From the NCBI GenBank assembly GCA_000310025.1, contig FN649732.1, positions 1,796,391 to 1,845,791 on the forward strand: a stretch of 49,401 nt of DNA, read 5' to 3'. Origin of the DNA: Ectocarpus siliculosus (taxonomy: Eukaryota > Sar > Phaeophyceae > Ectocarpales > Ectocarpaceae). The notes beneath the pieces are model-generated. The model was not told the origin of the DNA, did not search any database, and saw only the letters and a list, made by a program, of their open reading frames with translations. This document shows positions 22,897 to 33,182 of the stretch, piece by piece. Made by a program: the position numbers and the translations under genes. Within the stretch, counting starts at the first letter, position 1. Every line of letters begins with the position of its first letter.

Positions 22897-23422
22897 ATGT
22901 ACTGTAGTCCGACCAGACCAGGAAAAAGAGGACGCTGCCTCCCAGGCTTTAAAAACGGAGGCGTCAGAAAGAGGACGCTATGGGGGCAACCAAAATTCAA
23001 ATTCTTCTTCGACCAGAGAGCGGACATGGCGCACTGGTTTGTGCGAGCCAAGGGAGATCACCTTTCCAGAAGTGAGGCATTCATGCCCCTTGAGGTAGCG
23101 TACGAGGGGCAGATGTGTGGGATTTTCGAAGACATCAAGTGCATCACACTCCCCATACAATGCCCACCGTCGATGTGGACACACTCAAGGCATATAGTGG
23201 ACGAGAAGAACCTGATCGCGGGGTACTTTGCGGCCGCCGACAACAAGGACGAGCTTTATGATGTGAAATAATACTGGGGGAAGTACAGCTTCATTGGATA
23301 TTCATCCGTCGACCGTGACCGTTTCGCTACACTTCACGGAGCCCGTTTACCGGGTGTACATCTTCCCAAACAAAGTTGCGTCCGCTTCACGCGAGGCGCT
23401 TTAGGGGGGCGGGAGTGAAATC
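22897..23422 (+). pseudogene. Decayed reading frame of unknown origin
   Basis: An open frame of 124 codons ends at TAA (23269-23271). The same frame then stays open for about 50 more codons and still looks protein-like (YWGKYSFIGYSSVDRDRF). The composition is unlike the surrounding random frames: rich in aromatic and acidic residues, as in FKFFFDQRADMAHWFVRAKG and FEDIKCITLPIQCPP. I recognise no family. A remnant of a mobile element or of an integrated virus gene is possible, but I have no direct evidence for either. Confidence 0.35.
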
Positions 23423-23788
23423 GAGCAACTAAATTGTGTTGAGCGTTGTATGAGCGTTGCATGAACGAACGTTGTATGAGAGCTTCTTGAATATTTGGAA
23501 ATTTCGTTGGATATGGATATTTGACGTCGTTGAGGGGTATTGAAGTAGCTTGAAAGAGGATCAAAATCCCAGCCCCGCTCCCTCACTCTCCGAGTGGGCT
23601 CTGAGCGGACCTGGTCTGCGAAGGCTAAAACAAGAGATCAAACAACAACTAACTGTGAGTACCCGAAGCTGGGAACAACGGACTTGCTCCCTTCCCTTTT
23701 TTTCTCTGTTCCTCCATAACAGCAGGTCAAGGAATGTCACTACGGGGCAAGTTATCGTGACGATGGATTTAACCTGTCGGTACATGCC

Positions 23789-23793
23789 CCTCT
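23789..23793 (+). repeat. Target site duplication, left (CCTCT)
   Basis: The five bases immediately before the 5' LTR are repeated exactly after the 3' LTR at 29247-29251. Confidence 0.95.
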
Positions 23794-24047
23794 TGTTCGT
23801 GGGTCTACGGACATGGTTTGGATATGTTAGCCGTACGTACAAGTGTGACGCAGATGGTGTAGAACCTTTTAGGTAGGGGTACGGTGATGATGCACCGGGG
23901 CCCCCTTTTGTTGTGTGCAGCAGCCCTGCTGCCACTCCTCCTTTCTGAGCACGACAGCGCCCTGGGTACGGGCGTTGCCTCACCGTCTGAAGTTAATACA
24001 CTACACAAACAATACCCGATAAGTACGCGGAGTACGGCCGACAAACA
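23794..24047 (+). repeat. 5' LTR of the copia element
   Basis: 254 bp, TGTTCG... to ...ACAAACA, same sequence as 28993-29246 by eye. It is followed by 'ctctagagtttagattg', where the primer binding site should lie; I could not match it to a specific tRNA 3' end. Confidence 0.95.
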
Positions 24048-24095
24048 CTCTAGAGTTTAGATTGATTGTCCCTCGAGGGATAGCCGCATCGGGTC

Positions 24096-25079
24096 ATGTC
24101 TGCGTCGGACAGCGGTTCCGTCGCAGGGCTGGGGGAAGAGACCTCAGCCACGCAACAGCAACGCGCCGAGGATCCGGCGATTGCGAGGCTGGAGGGCCAG
24201 TTATCGCAGCTGATGAGCGTAGTGATGGAGTTGAAGAGGAAGGAGCCTGGTGACGCCGTGGCGGGCGATGCCAGTAGGGGCGGCGGTGCTGCCGTCCCAA
24301 GCCAGAGAGAGGCTCTGCCGCCTGGGGGCGGCGGGGCGTTTTCCCGGGAAACGGCCCGTGATGGGCGAAATCACCCGCGGGAAAGCAGCTGGGACAACAT
24401 ACCGGGAGCGAGTCCTGGGGTTCCAGCGAGAGTGACGACTGGCTGGGCAGGTAGATCGGGAGCGAATCCTGTGGGGCCAGCCGGAATGAGCCCGGGCGTA
24501 GGACCGGACCGCGGGGAAGCGAGGGGGTTAAACCCCCAAGGTGAGCAAACCGCAATTCGAGGGGCCGGAGCATTTTTTGATGGGTACAGCAGTAGTAGCC
24601 AAAAACGTGTTACGGTCAATGCACCGCGTCTCGAAGGGGAGAGTCGCGGCCACGGGTACGACTCGTGGAGGAAGGCCCTTATTCAAGCCGCAAAAACCGT
24701 AGGCTTGGACGGGCAGCTTATCGGCAACGCCGAGAAGCACGCACCCGTCGGTGACCCAAACAGGCCTAGCTCGGAGCTGTATAGCTTGGGCTACACAAGT
24801 GATGAGGTTCAGAGGGGCCTCCAGGCGTTCCACTTTGTGACTACAGCCATCGTCCGAGAAGCCGACAAGGCAATCGTGAATAAATGCGAGACCGCAAAGG
24901 AGATCCTTGCGGAGCTCGACAAAGTACACAACCCCGGAGTCGCAGGGCTCGAAACAAGCCCTCATGAAGAAGATGTTTCGATTCACGATCCCCGCACACA
25001 GCAACAGCAACCCTGTCGAGCATCTATACACGCTCGAGCTGCTGTACTCACGACTGCGGGAAAAAGGGCTCAACGCTGA
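24096..25079 (+). CDS. Copia Gag, N-terminal and middle part
   Basis: The frame starts MSASDSGSVAG and has a proline/glycine-rich N-terminus, then a Gag-like helical region (YDSWRKALIQAAKTVGLDG, RGLQAFHFVTTAIVREADKA, KEILAELDKVHN). Family similarity in this frame stops at about 24945. The continuation (ALMKKMFRFTIPAHSNSNPV) is in the next frame, so the last 40 or so codons are probably out of frame. Gag forms the particle that carries element RNA during reverse transcription. Confidence 0.75.
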   Translation: MSASDSGSVAGLGEETSATQQQRAEDPAIARLEGQLSQLMSVVMELKRKEPGDAVAGDASRGGGAAVPSQREALPPGGGGAFSRETARDGRNHPRESSWDNIPGASPGVPARVTTGWAGRSGANPVGPAGMSPGVGPDRGEARGLNPQGEQTAIRGAGAFFDGYSSSSQKRVTVNAPRLEGESRGHGYDSWRKALIQAAKTVGLDGQLIGNAEKHAPVGDPNRPSSELYSLGYTSDEVQRGLQAFHFVTTAIVREADKAIVNKCETAKEILAELDKVHNPGVAGLETSPHEEDVSIHDPRTQQQQPCRASIHARAAVLTTAGKRAQR

Positions 25080-26400
25080 CACACCCTTTGTTCTCGCACA
25101 CTTTGTCGATGCCCTTCCACCCGAGTACCAACAAGCCAAATTCTTCTTGGAGACGGCTACAAACCTGGACCGGGGCGAGATAATCAGGGTAGTCAGTACC
25201 GTGCACGCGAGCCTCCCGGAGGGGAGGAGGGCCACGAAGGGCCAGCGGAAGGCGGAGCATGCTTTCCTCGCGAGCGACGGTGGCAACAGGGGCGGAGCGC
25301 CCGGCCGCAACAGCGGCGGCCACAGCAAGGGCGGCGGCGGCGGTGGCAGCCAGAAGGGGAAAGGGGGTGGTCGCAAGGGCGGTGGTGGTGGCAACAGCGG
25401 CGGAGGCGGCGGCGGTGCAGGTAGCATGCACGGCCGCTGCTTCCGGTGCGGAGAGAAGGGTCACCAGGCGGCCGCCTGTACCAAGCCGGAGCCCCTGCGA
25501 TGCGAGAAATGCCTGGGCTACGGACACGACAAGAGCAAGTGCTCGTCCGAGCAGGCGGTGCTCGCGGTGGAGCTGCCGGTCTTGGACGCCACCGCACTGG
25601 ACGTGGCAGAGGAGGCGCTAGTGGTCCGTGACTTCACAGGCGAGTGGAACAGAGTCGTTGATCGAGGGGGTGTAGAGCAGGCCAGGCAGGAAAGGTTTGT
25701 GGCCGATACCGGCGCAACCAACCACATGTTCCCGAGCGCTAACGCGTTCGAAAACTACCATGAGTGCGATCGACGTTTGAGTGTCGCCGCAGGGAAGCAA
25801 GCCTTCGCCATAGTAGGCTACGGCGACGTGAGGGTGTCCATCGGTTCTCGCGTTGGGACCACAGACCTGCTGTTGAAACGGGTCGCTCATGTGCCGGAGC
25901 TGAATTACAACCTCGTGTCCCTCACAGCCCTTTTGAAGCAAACCAAGGGCCGCTTAGCCGCAGACGAGCGTGAGTTGGAGGTGTTCGTTGGTGGGGGGGA
26001 GTCGGTGTACTTCCCTCTATGGGGGGACCTGTTCGTTCAGACTGGTCACCGCATAGAGTCGGGTAGGGAACTAGCCTGTGCCATAATTGCTCCTGGTAAC
26101 GCGAAAGCGAACCGCACCCCCGTTGACATCAACGACTTCCACTGCGCGCACGGCCACTCCCACGAGGTGCTGCTGAAGAACACGGCGAAGCAGCAAGGGG
26201 TGACTCTGGTGGGCCAGCTCCGGGAGATGCATGGGGTGCTCGACGGCAAAGGGGCTATCCAAGCCCATCCCCAACAGGACGTCAACCCGAGCACCGCTGC
26301 CTCCCATTGCAGAGGAGGACGAGGAGCTCACGACTGGGGAGCACGAGGGCGGAGGGGGTGCGTCATGCCACGGTGGAGGGAGGGCGGAGGGAGAACCTGA
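24907..26400 (+). CDS. Copia Gag C-terminus, zinc knuckles, protease and GAG-pre-integrase
   Basis: Similarity starts at about 24945. After a Gly/Ser-rich spacer come two CCHC zinc knuckles of form CX2CX4HX4C (CFRCGEKGHQAAAC; CEKCLGYGHDKSKC) that would bind element RNA. The aspartic protease motif VADTGATNHM follows at about 25700. The GAG-pre-integrase region then runs from RVAHVPELNYNLVSL to FHCAHGHSHEVLLKN. The frame loses sense at about 26235. The next frame carries GCSTAKGLSKPIPNRT, the expected boundary of the integrase region, but then goes straight into an acidic linker (LPPIAEEDEEL). The DDE integrase core is missing. Confidence 0.85.
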   Translation: MRSSTKYTTPESQGSKQALMKKMFRFTIPAHSNSNPVEHLYTLELLYSRLREKGLNADTPFVLAHFVDALPPEYQQAKFFLETATNLDRGEIIRVVSTVHASLPEGRRATKGQRKAEHAFLASDGGNRGGAPGRNSGGHSKGGGGGGSQKGKGGGRKGGGGGNSGGGGGGAGSMHGRCFRCGEKGHQAAACTKPEPLRCEKCLGYGHDKSKCSSEQAVLAVELPVLDATALDVAEEALVVRDFTGEWNRVVDRGGVEQARQERFVADTGATNHMFPSANAFENYHECDRRLSVAAGKQAFAIVGYGDVRVSIGSRVGTTDLLLKRVAHVPELNYNLVSLTALLKQTKGRLAADERELEVFVGGGESVYFPLWGDLFVQTGHRIESGRELACAIIAPGNAKANRTPVDINDFHCAHGHSHEVLLKNTAKQQGVTLVGQLREMHGVLDGKGAIQAHPQQDVNPSTAASHCRGGRGAHDWGARGRRGCVMPRWREGGGRT

Positions 26401-26633
26401 GGATGGAGGTTTCCACCTTGACACGACGGCAAACCCGGGGCCCTGCGGAGCCGCCCGCGCGCGATGCGCCGGCGGCGCCGCCGGCCGTGCCCCAGGAGTC
26501 GGGCGCGGGCGACGCTGGCGATGGCGCCCCCTCGAGCAGGGAGGGCGCGAGCGTCGCCCCATCTACCACGTCGACCGGGATGGCCGATGTGGGCGGCGGC
26601 GAGGACGACCGCCGCAGCAGCAGCAGCAGCAGC

Positions 26634-26670
<37 letters not shown>

Positions 26671-28682
26671 GTGGCGGCAGCGACAGCGGCAGCGACACGG
26701 ATATTCCGGCACTCCGCGGGCCCGAGGAACGGAGGCTCGCCCGCTTTGGCGAGCCGGCCGAACTCACCAGCCGCCGACTCAGGGAGAACCCTCGCCGGAA
26801 CACGAGGTACGAGTCGTCAACGAGTGCCGAAGGTCTGCTCGCCCGCCATGCATCGGCGGCCGGGCTGCCCACCCTGCCCATCACCAGCACGGAGGAGTAC
26901 ACCCACTGGATGCTCGCGTGTGTGGTCGACGTGGTGGAAGGGCTAGAGGCGAGGGCGGTGCAAGCGCTGCTGTGCGAGCGCGCGGAGGAGGCCAACATCG
27001 CGCGCCAAGAGGCAGAGGACTTCCTGCTGGGAGCGGAGGACCTCGTGCTCAACTCTCCAGACGCCTTCGTGAGGGCCCTGGCGTCGACCGAGCTGAGTAC
27101 AGAATCCCCCATAGGCAAGCGTCCGAGTGACGTTGAATCCCCCCCCATGACCGTAGCCGGCGTTGCCAAGTCTGTGTACAGAGAGGGGTGGGAACAGGCC
27201 ATGAGGGAAGAGTTCGATGGACACTTGGACACGGGAACGTTTTCATTCGTAGACGGTACGCCAGAGGGGCGTAGACCTGTGAGTTCTAAGTGGCGTTTTA
27301 CTTGGAAGACGAACAAGGAGGGGAAAATCGAGAAGTTCAAAGCGCGTCTGGTCGCTAGGGGTTTTTCGCAAATTCCGAATGTGGACTACTTCTACTCATC
27401 CTCCCCTTGCCCATCATCCGCATCCATTAAGCTGATGCTTGCGGTAGCCAATGAGAAATCATTGAAACTCAACCACTGGGATGTCAAGCAGGCGTTTACA
27501 CACGCTAAGTTAGACGAGGATGTGTTCTTGAGGCTCCCCGCGGGGTGCGGGGAAAAATCCCACAAAGTTGTGAAGGCTGAGCGTGCTATTTACGGCTTGA
27601 AGCAGAGCGGCAGGCAGTGGGGGTACCACGCTGCCGACACGCTTGTAGAAAACGGGTTCGAGCAGTGCAAGGCGGACCCGTGCGTCTTCCGCAAGATGAA
27701 AGACGGTGTCGTGGTGATGATTATCGTGATTTATGTGGATGACATTCTGGTGGCTGGGTCTGATGATGATTGCAAGGAGTTGCTCGCTTCCCTCAACAAG
27801 GCATTCCCCACTAAAGACCTTGGAGAGTGTGTGTGGTTCGACGGGTGTGCCGTTGAGAGAGACCTAGAGGCTGGGACCCTTAGAATCTCCCAAACCGCGT
27901 ACATTGACAGCATCGTGAATCGCTTTGATGTGCAATCGACCTCCCCCATCCCTGCTTCCCCTGGTGCTGACCTAGGACCGAAGCGAGATGACGAAAGTGG
28001 AGGGGAGTGGCCGGTGAGGGAGGCCATCGGCAGCATGATGTGGGTGTCGACGTTCTCGCGCCCGGACATCTCGTTCGCTGTGCGTGCGGTAGCGCGCCAC
28101 GCCCACGCCCCTGCCGAGAGGCACTGGAAGGCGATACGGAAGATCCTCGCCTACCTCAAAGAGACGAGGGACCTCGGGATCACCTACAAACGGGGATCGG
28201 GGCTGGGGCTGGCGGTGTACGTGGACGCTAGCTACGCCGACGCTGAGGATAGACGTTCGGTGTCAGGGCTGGCAACAACGGTTGGAGGAACCGTCATCAG
28301 CCACGGTAGCAAGACGCAAGCTATCGTATCTTTGTCGTCTACGGAGGCAGAGTACATTGCTGCCGGAGAGGGTGTGAAGGAAGCTTTGTTTGTGCGTGCA
28401 GTGCTTTCGTTTATTGCCCCAGAGACCAGCGGCGGTAGCATTCAGGTCCTTGAGGACAATCAGGGGGCCATGGCTTTGGTGCAGAACCCCCTTAGCTCAG
28501 CGCGTAGCAAGCACATCGACGTGCGGTACCACTTCATTCGTGGATTGTTTAGGTCGGGTGACATCTCGATCAAGTTTGTGTCGACGTCGGAGCAACATGC
28601 AGACATGCTCACCAAGGCTCTTAGCAAGAGCAACCTGCAGTACCACCGGAAAAAGCTGATGAATTTGCTGGAGCTTCTGTAG
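26307..28682 (+). CDS. Copia reverse transcriptase and RNase H
   Basis: Coding sense begins near 26440, within a low-complexity linker containing a poly-Ser (AGC) tract at about 26612-26670. The reverse transcriptase (RVT_2 type) starts around WEQAMREEFDGHLDTGTF. It contains KARLVARGF, DVKQAFTHAKLDEDVF and the catalytic YVDDILVA at about 27735. The RNase H part has YVDASYAD, SLSSTEAEYIAA, LEDNQGA and HIDVRYHFIR, all typical of copia elements. Its acidic residues appear intact. The frame ends LMNLLELL-stop. This part would copy element RNA into DNA and degrade the template. No disabling change is visible here. Confidence 0.92.
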
Positions 28683-28984
28683 GATTTTCTAGCGCTTGGG
28701 GAAGGTCATGTATACCATGCGGGGAAAGATGCATTACTGTCGCGGGCTGTGTCCCAATGGCAGGAGTAGGAGGCTTGCCTCGCATTCTTGTCTTCGCCTT
28801 GGCCTTCCTGATAAGTGCGGCCGTTGTGATCCGCCGTGATAGCAATGGTTTGTGTTGGATGGGATTTATTTTCGAGGGGTTTTGCCCGGGCGCCGGGTTT
28901 CCCCTCGACCACCGTATTGGCATTTTATTGATGTATCCGGGGTGTTTTTGCCCCACTGATGGTTAGTCACTTGCGTGAAGAACC
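28683..28984 (+). other. Element 3' untranslated region with a small membrane-type ORF
   Basis: Between the RNase H stop and the polypurine tract lies a 69-codon frame (28757-28966) beginning MAGVGGLPRILVFALAFLIS, with one clear hydrophobic span. It has no recognised family. It may be fortuitous; only comparison of copies could show whether it is kept. Confidence 0.3.
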
Positions 28985-28992
28985 AGGGAGGG
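28985..28992 (+). promoter_or_regulatory. Polypurine tract
   Basis: AGGGAGGG directly abuts the 3' LTR, the position where plus-strand DNA synthesis of LTR retrotransposons is primed. Confidence 0.85.
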
Positions 28993-29246
28993 TGTTCGTG
29001 GGTCTACGGACATGGTTTGGATATGTTAGCCGTACGTACAAGTGTGACGCAGATGGTGTAGAACCTTTTAGGTAGGGGTACGGTGATGATGCACCGGGGC
29101 CCCCTTTTGTTGTGTGCAGCAGCCCTGCTGCCACTCCTCCTTTCTGAGCACGACAGCGCCCTGGGTACGGGCGTTGCCTCACCGTCTGAAGTTAATACAC
29201 TACACAAACAATACCCGATAAGTACGCGGAGTACGGCCGACAAACA
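28993..29246 (+). repeat. 3' LTR of the copia element
   Basis: 254 bp, identical by eye to 23794-24047. It is followed by the second CCTCT. Confidence 0.95.
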
Positions 29247-29251
29247 CCTCT
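29247..29251 (+). repeat. Target site duplication, right (CCTCT)
   Basis: Exact copy of 23789-23793, confirming that both ends of the element are intact. Confidence 0.95.
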
Positions 29252-29890
29252 GTGTGGTAGAGAAGTACGGAGCAAGGTGTCCTTTCGCTCTCCAACTGGC
29301 GTCAACATTTCTTAAGGTTCCAAGCGACCCTATGCGACCCCATCAAATGTGGCGATAGATTCTATCCGTGACTCTATCCCTGATAGAATCATGCGTGACC
29401 AAACATTCCGTGGAATCTCAGTAAGATCCAATTCGATCAATGACTGCTCGATGATACTCTGCCGGAGGACAAACAAACCGAAAACATTCCCTCGGAGGGA
29501 AATGCTCGGGTACCATAGAGTTGGCCGCACTTCAAAGAAAGGGGACGAATCGATTCCCACACCGCCAACGTACCTGGAGTATGTAGCTCCCACCAGGAAC
29601 AACGAGAGAGATAAATTAATATCTGCGACACGTTTTTTAGCCTTTGGTTTGACAACTCTTTGGCTGCCTGAGCGACCGCTCTTCACGTACATGCTTCGAG
29701 AAGCCGAATACGAGAAAAGTCAAGAGCAAACCCAAATCCTGCCTGCTTTCCCCAATGTGTGGCCCTGAAAAAACTCAAAACTGCATACGATATGCGGCAA
29801 GCAAGCACGCCGAAGCGCGGGGGGGCAGACTTTATACATGCCCGCCGACCTCGTGGGCGCCTCAAGTGACGACATCGAAACAAAAAACGT
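29252..29890. other. Intergenic sequence, probably including the 3' UTR of the LNR gene
   Basis: No exon was recognised. A small inverted repeat (gatagattctatcc ... gatagaatc) lies at about 29356-29391. The 139-codon plus-strand frame here (29349-29768) has no family features and is taken as chance. Confidence 0.4.
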
Positions 29891-31478
29891 TCAACCACCA
29901 GGCTGCTGTACAGGCAGCGTATTGCAAACAAGGAAAAGCTCAAGAAGAGAATACAATATTTCAAACGCCGGAAGCAACGCAAACACCACCCCAAAGACCA
30001 TGCCAGACTGTACCACATTGGCCCAGGTCCCTAGAACCCCGTTGAAGACGGCATCGACTACATGTAGAAGGCCTCCTTCACCTGGCGCCATGGTGCAGGT
30101 ACTATTGCAGCAGCAGATAGTGGTTCCCAAAACGATAAAGAACCATATTTGGACGTCCGTCTCAAGTGCGCACAACGCCATAACGTCAATAACGAGAGGC
30201 CATAGCATGTGCACGGATATCACAAGTATAAGATATCCTGACCACTGACTTCTGTAACTGAAGCTCTGCGACCAAGACGTGTTGCCGGTGCAGCGGGCAA
30301 GGCAGGCCACGATAGCTCGTAAGAATGCCCTCTCCGGGAGTGCACGCCCTTCCCCAAGCCCCCACAACACGAGCTGTGACATCACGGCCACCCCGCACCT
30401 GTAAAATGTTGCGTACGAAACGAGCTGCGGGCCTTCACCCTCCACACACGTGTCCTCAGCGGGTAGCAAAGGATATTCAGGGTCTTTCATCGCCATTTGT
30501 TTGGATATCCGGCCTTCACCCCTTGTAAATAGAACTATGGCTACACCAAGCTCCAATGCGAGAAGGAACCATGCGAAAATACATCCAGCGGTTTTCTTCT
30601 GCGAGTCCTCAATCCCCGATTCCTCCGATGATGCGTGGGCCCAGCCGGATTCTTGACCATGCACCCGTTCCAATAATTTTGCCATGCATACTTTGTTGAC
30701 TATGGAACATAAACCTCCAAAGATGAGTATCAACACAGCGCCTCCAATGATGAAGTTTAAGACTTTACCCCCAAAAGAGTCGGTGACGTCTCCGTCATCA
30801 TCGTATTCGCTGTATTCATTGTATTCGGGAGCACTGAGATCAAGGCAGTTGTACCCGACCCCTCCGCACGAAAACGTAGCTCCATCCATACAGGAATACT
30901 CGCAGCAGTCCCCCCCATCGTAGTCGCAAGGCGCGTAGTTATTTTCTGACAAGATATGTACATGACACCGAGGCGACGGTAAAATAGGTCAAGTCAACGT
31001 TACTTCTAGGAAGGTGTGGGTTGATCGTCCTACGCGTACAGTAGCGAAAGTTCACTGGGTGTCGTCTGATCAACAAATACAAACCAATTGGTGGTTCGCT
31101 CCCCCACACCAGTACACAAGCGATTCGCTACCAAGAAACTTCAAGCTTGGGTTTTGACGCAGCAAGTAATTCCTGGATCGTTAGATGGTGCTCGATGTTA
31201 ACCTTGCAGTCTCGACGCACGCACGAACTTTCATGTCTCATTGAAGGTTAAGAAGAAACTCAACTGGAATCACACCGCCCGTCGCCGCTACCCTCGCACG
31301 AAGCACTTGTTGTGCTCGTCGAAGCGTTTGTGGTGCCGATCCAGAGAAGGAGCACCATCAATGCCACGGTTGGCAACGAAAAGGTTACCCGCCAAGGACG
31401 GCGGCACGCAAATGCATGAAACGACGGACATCTCATCGCGTGTGTGGTGTCTAGCTTCCGTCGAAGCACCGTCCGCAC
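29891..31478 (-). CDS. LNR (Notch-repeat type) domain protein with six membrane spans, two exons
   Basis: Exon 1 (31478-31265) and exon 2 (30945-29891, stop) join in phase 1 and predict about 422 residues. Exon 1 encodes a basic leader, a signal-type hydrophobic stretch (LPTVALMVLLLWIGTTNA) and the first half of the LNR motif, CEGSGDGRCDS. The splice completes it as KNNYAPCDYDGGDCCEYSC, with the calcium-binding DGGD core, followed by CGGVGYNCLDL. Six hydrophobic segments follow, at about residues 133-156, 191-212, 246-268, 307-331, 335-355 and 387-411. LNR-like cysteine domains of this spelling are common in stramenopile surface proteins. A receptor or channel-like role is only inference. The start could instead be the Met at 31436, which leaves a shorter leader. 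A chance frame starting before the acceptor (TTG at 30952) is rejected. Confidence 0.75.
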
Positions 31479-33029
31479 GCACGCCTAGACAATAACGGAC
31501 AAAATAGATCGGTAAGGTGGCACTAAACGCGTCTTTGCGACAAACCTGGGCGCGAAAGTGTGGTATTGTTCCCGCGGAGGGACGAGGGCGAGCGTTTGTA
31601 GACCTTGTGTCGCTTCTGAAACGGCAAAGAAGCACCTGTCTACAATACACCGGACAGTGTAGTAGGTGTTTGCACCAACTGAGCGTGAACAGATGTTGTC
31701 CAGTCGCGCGCGTGGTGGGGCATTTGCATCGTACTGTGGGTACTTGGCAATCGATGAGGAATGCTTACTCTTCTAGCCTATGTGACCCCGCGCCTACTTG
31801 GCCATGTTGGCGCAGAGTCGAGGCTTTCCGAATGATCAAACTCCATCGCCTTTCTTTGTCCTCAGGCGAACATCAGACAGACTCAACCCAACCCCGAAGG
31901 TAACTACGGTACAATATAGTAATGTATTTCAGCCGGCAGAATGGTCGTCAACCGATACCACCCAGGGGACAGTTGGATATGGTGCAAGCTTCGATGGGTT
32001 CTGTGGAGTGACTTTCCGCGTGTATGTAGATAGGTTCTTGATTGTTCAGGGGGTACGTGCGTTGAGCTGCGTCTCCTATTTCCAAGAGCCCTAACGCCTA
32101 GACATAAAAAAAAAAAACATGTACAACTGTACAATAGGCTGTGTATGACGCGGCGAATTTTCTCAGCGCTTTCCATCCGGGGTTTAAATGTACCGGCCGG
32201 TCGTCATCAAGTTCAGTGCCCTTGCATACAGCAGCGGAGATAAGAGGACAAGTGCCTCATACCAAGACGCTGGACCGACGCTCGTTGGTGTGTAACCAAT
32301 TAATTAATTAATTAGCCCCGCCAGTTCGTTCGAAGACGCGAACTGCACCGACCGGAGAGGGGATTGCAGACGATGTACATCAGTAGTCAAAATGAGGATC
32401 GGTAACTCGCACTCGCCGCTTCCAATCGTTGCTGGTTTTGTCGTAACTATGTGTACCATTTTGGATGTGTACTCCACGCTGTCAGCACCACGGACGACAT
32501 ACCAGACAGAGGCCCTGGGCCACAGTAGTAGCCTGGTAGTGTTTGCAGAATCCACAAATGGTCGATCATATCGAATAGCAGTGGGTATGTGTGCGACAGT
32601 TACAGTAGTAGTAGTTGCTCCATCACCTTTCGACCGGCAGGTACTACTAACTAAGTGTAGGGCTCGATGATGTATGCAGTATGTATGTCCCCTCACCGTC
32701 TGGTTTTGGCAACTCGCGCAGATGATGTGGCCAAAGGTCAGTCCAGGCTGTGAGACTTTTGTCTTTCGCTGCATGCAGCGTATGTATTTGGTACCTGTCG
32801 CCGTTCTCTGTTGCAGTGATTGATCGGTTCTTCTGTGCTGTGCTCCATAGCTTCCGGGCATCTACGAACCGAAAAGCAACATGCCTTCCGGACAGAAGTC
32901 TGACTCGACCCGTTCTTCACGATCCTCGGAATTAATTGTACACCATAATGCTCGCATCACCTTTACGCTCTTCTTGTGCGCACCACGACCGACCCCCCCG
33001 TGCGATGTGTGTGTGTTTTTTTATTGTTT
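31479..33029. other. Intergenic sequence without recognised genes
   Basis: Frames of up to 185 codons exist on both strands (for example 32304-32861 minus), but none shows a domain, signal or plausible exon context. An AATT tandem run lies at about 32299-32315. Confidence 0.4.
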
Positions 33030-33115
33030 TAGCTTCGACCGCGCTAACCGGCTGACCAATGAAAAGACGCGTCCGTCTCAGTGCGGCGGGGCGGCGGTGG
33101 AAAACGCATTTATTT
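33030..33115 (-). repeat. Short dispersed repeat (ATTGGTCAG family), inverted copy
   Basis: Contains 'gctaaccggctgaccaatga' followed by 'aaagacg', the reverse complement of the copy at about 3700-3745, plus related 'gtctcag' and 'gaaaacg' blocks. It lies beside dispersed repeat A at 33183. Confidence 0.65.
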
Positions 33116-33182
33116 TTGTGTGCGCTGTGTGTGGTGGGTGATCACCGCTCGTTACGTTCTCTCCATCCGGAGGATCCCAGAA

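Larger units (their letters stand above)
23794..29246 (+). mobile_element. Ty1/copia LTR retrotransposon, 5453 bp, integrase core missing
   Basis: The element has two 254-bp LTRs (23794-24047, 28993-29246) that I read as identical, starting TGTT and ending AACA. A 5-bp target duplication CCTCT flanks it, and a polypurine tract lies directly before the 3' LTR. The coding order is Gag, two zinc knuckles, aspartic protease, GAG-pre-integrase, then reverse transcriptase and RNase H. Integrase normally sits between GAG-pre-integrase and RT in this superfamily; here its catalytic core is absent. The coding region is also split by three apparent +1 frame changes. Insertion is recent, yet this copy could not integrate on its own, so mobilisation in trans is likely. 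Confidence 0.93.

Noticed and set aside
24528-25427. 299-codon minus-strand open frame with a poly-Pro start
   Set aside because: Antisense shadow of Gag and its Gly-rich spacer; no independent domain.
26363-27340. 325-codon minus-strand open frame
   Set aside because: It is the antisense of the copia linker and reverse transcriptase start; its Ser/Leu-rich runs come from the AGC triplet tract and high GC content.
32304-32861. 185-codon minus-strand open frame
   Set aside because: No domain, no signal or membrane segment and no flanking exon logic; overlaps other frames of similar quality.
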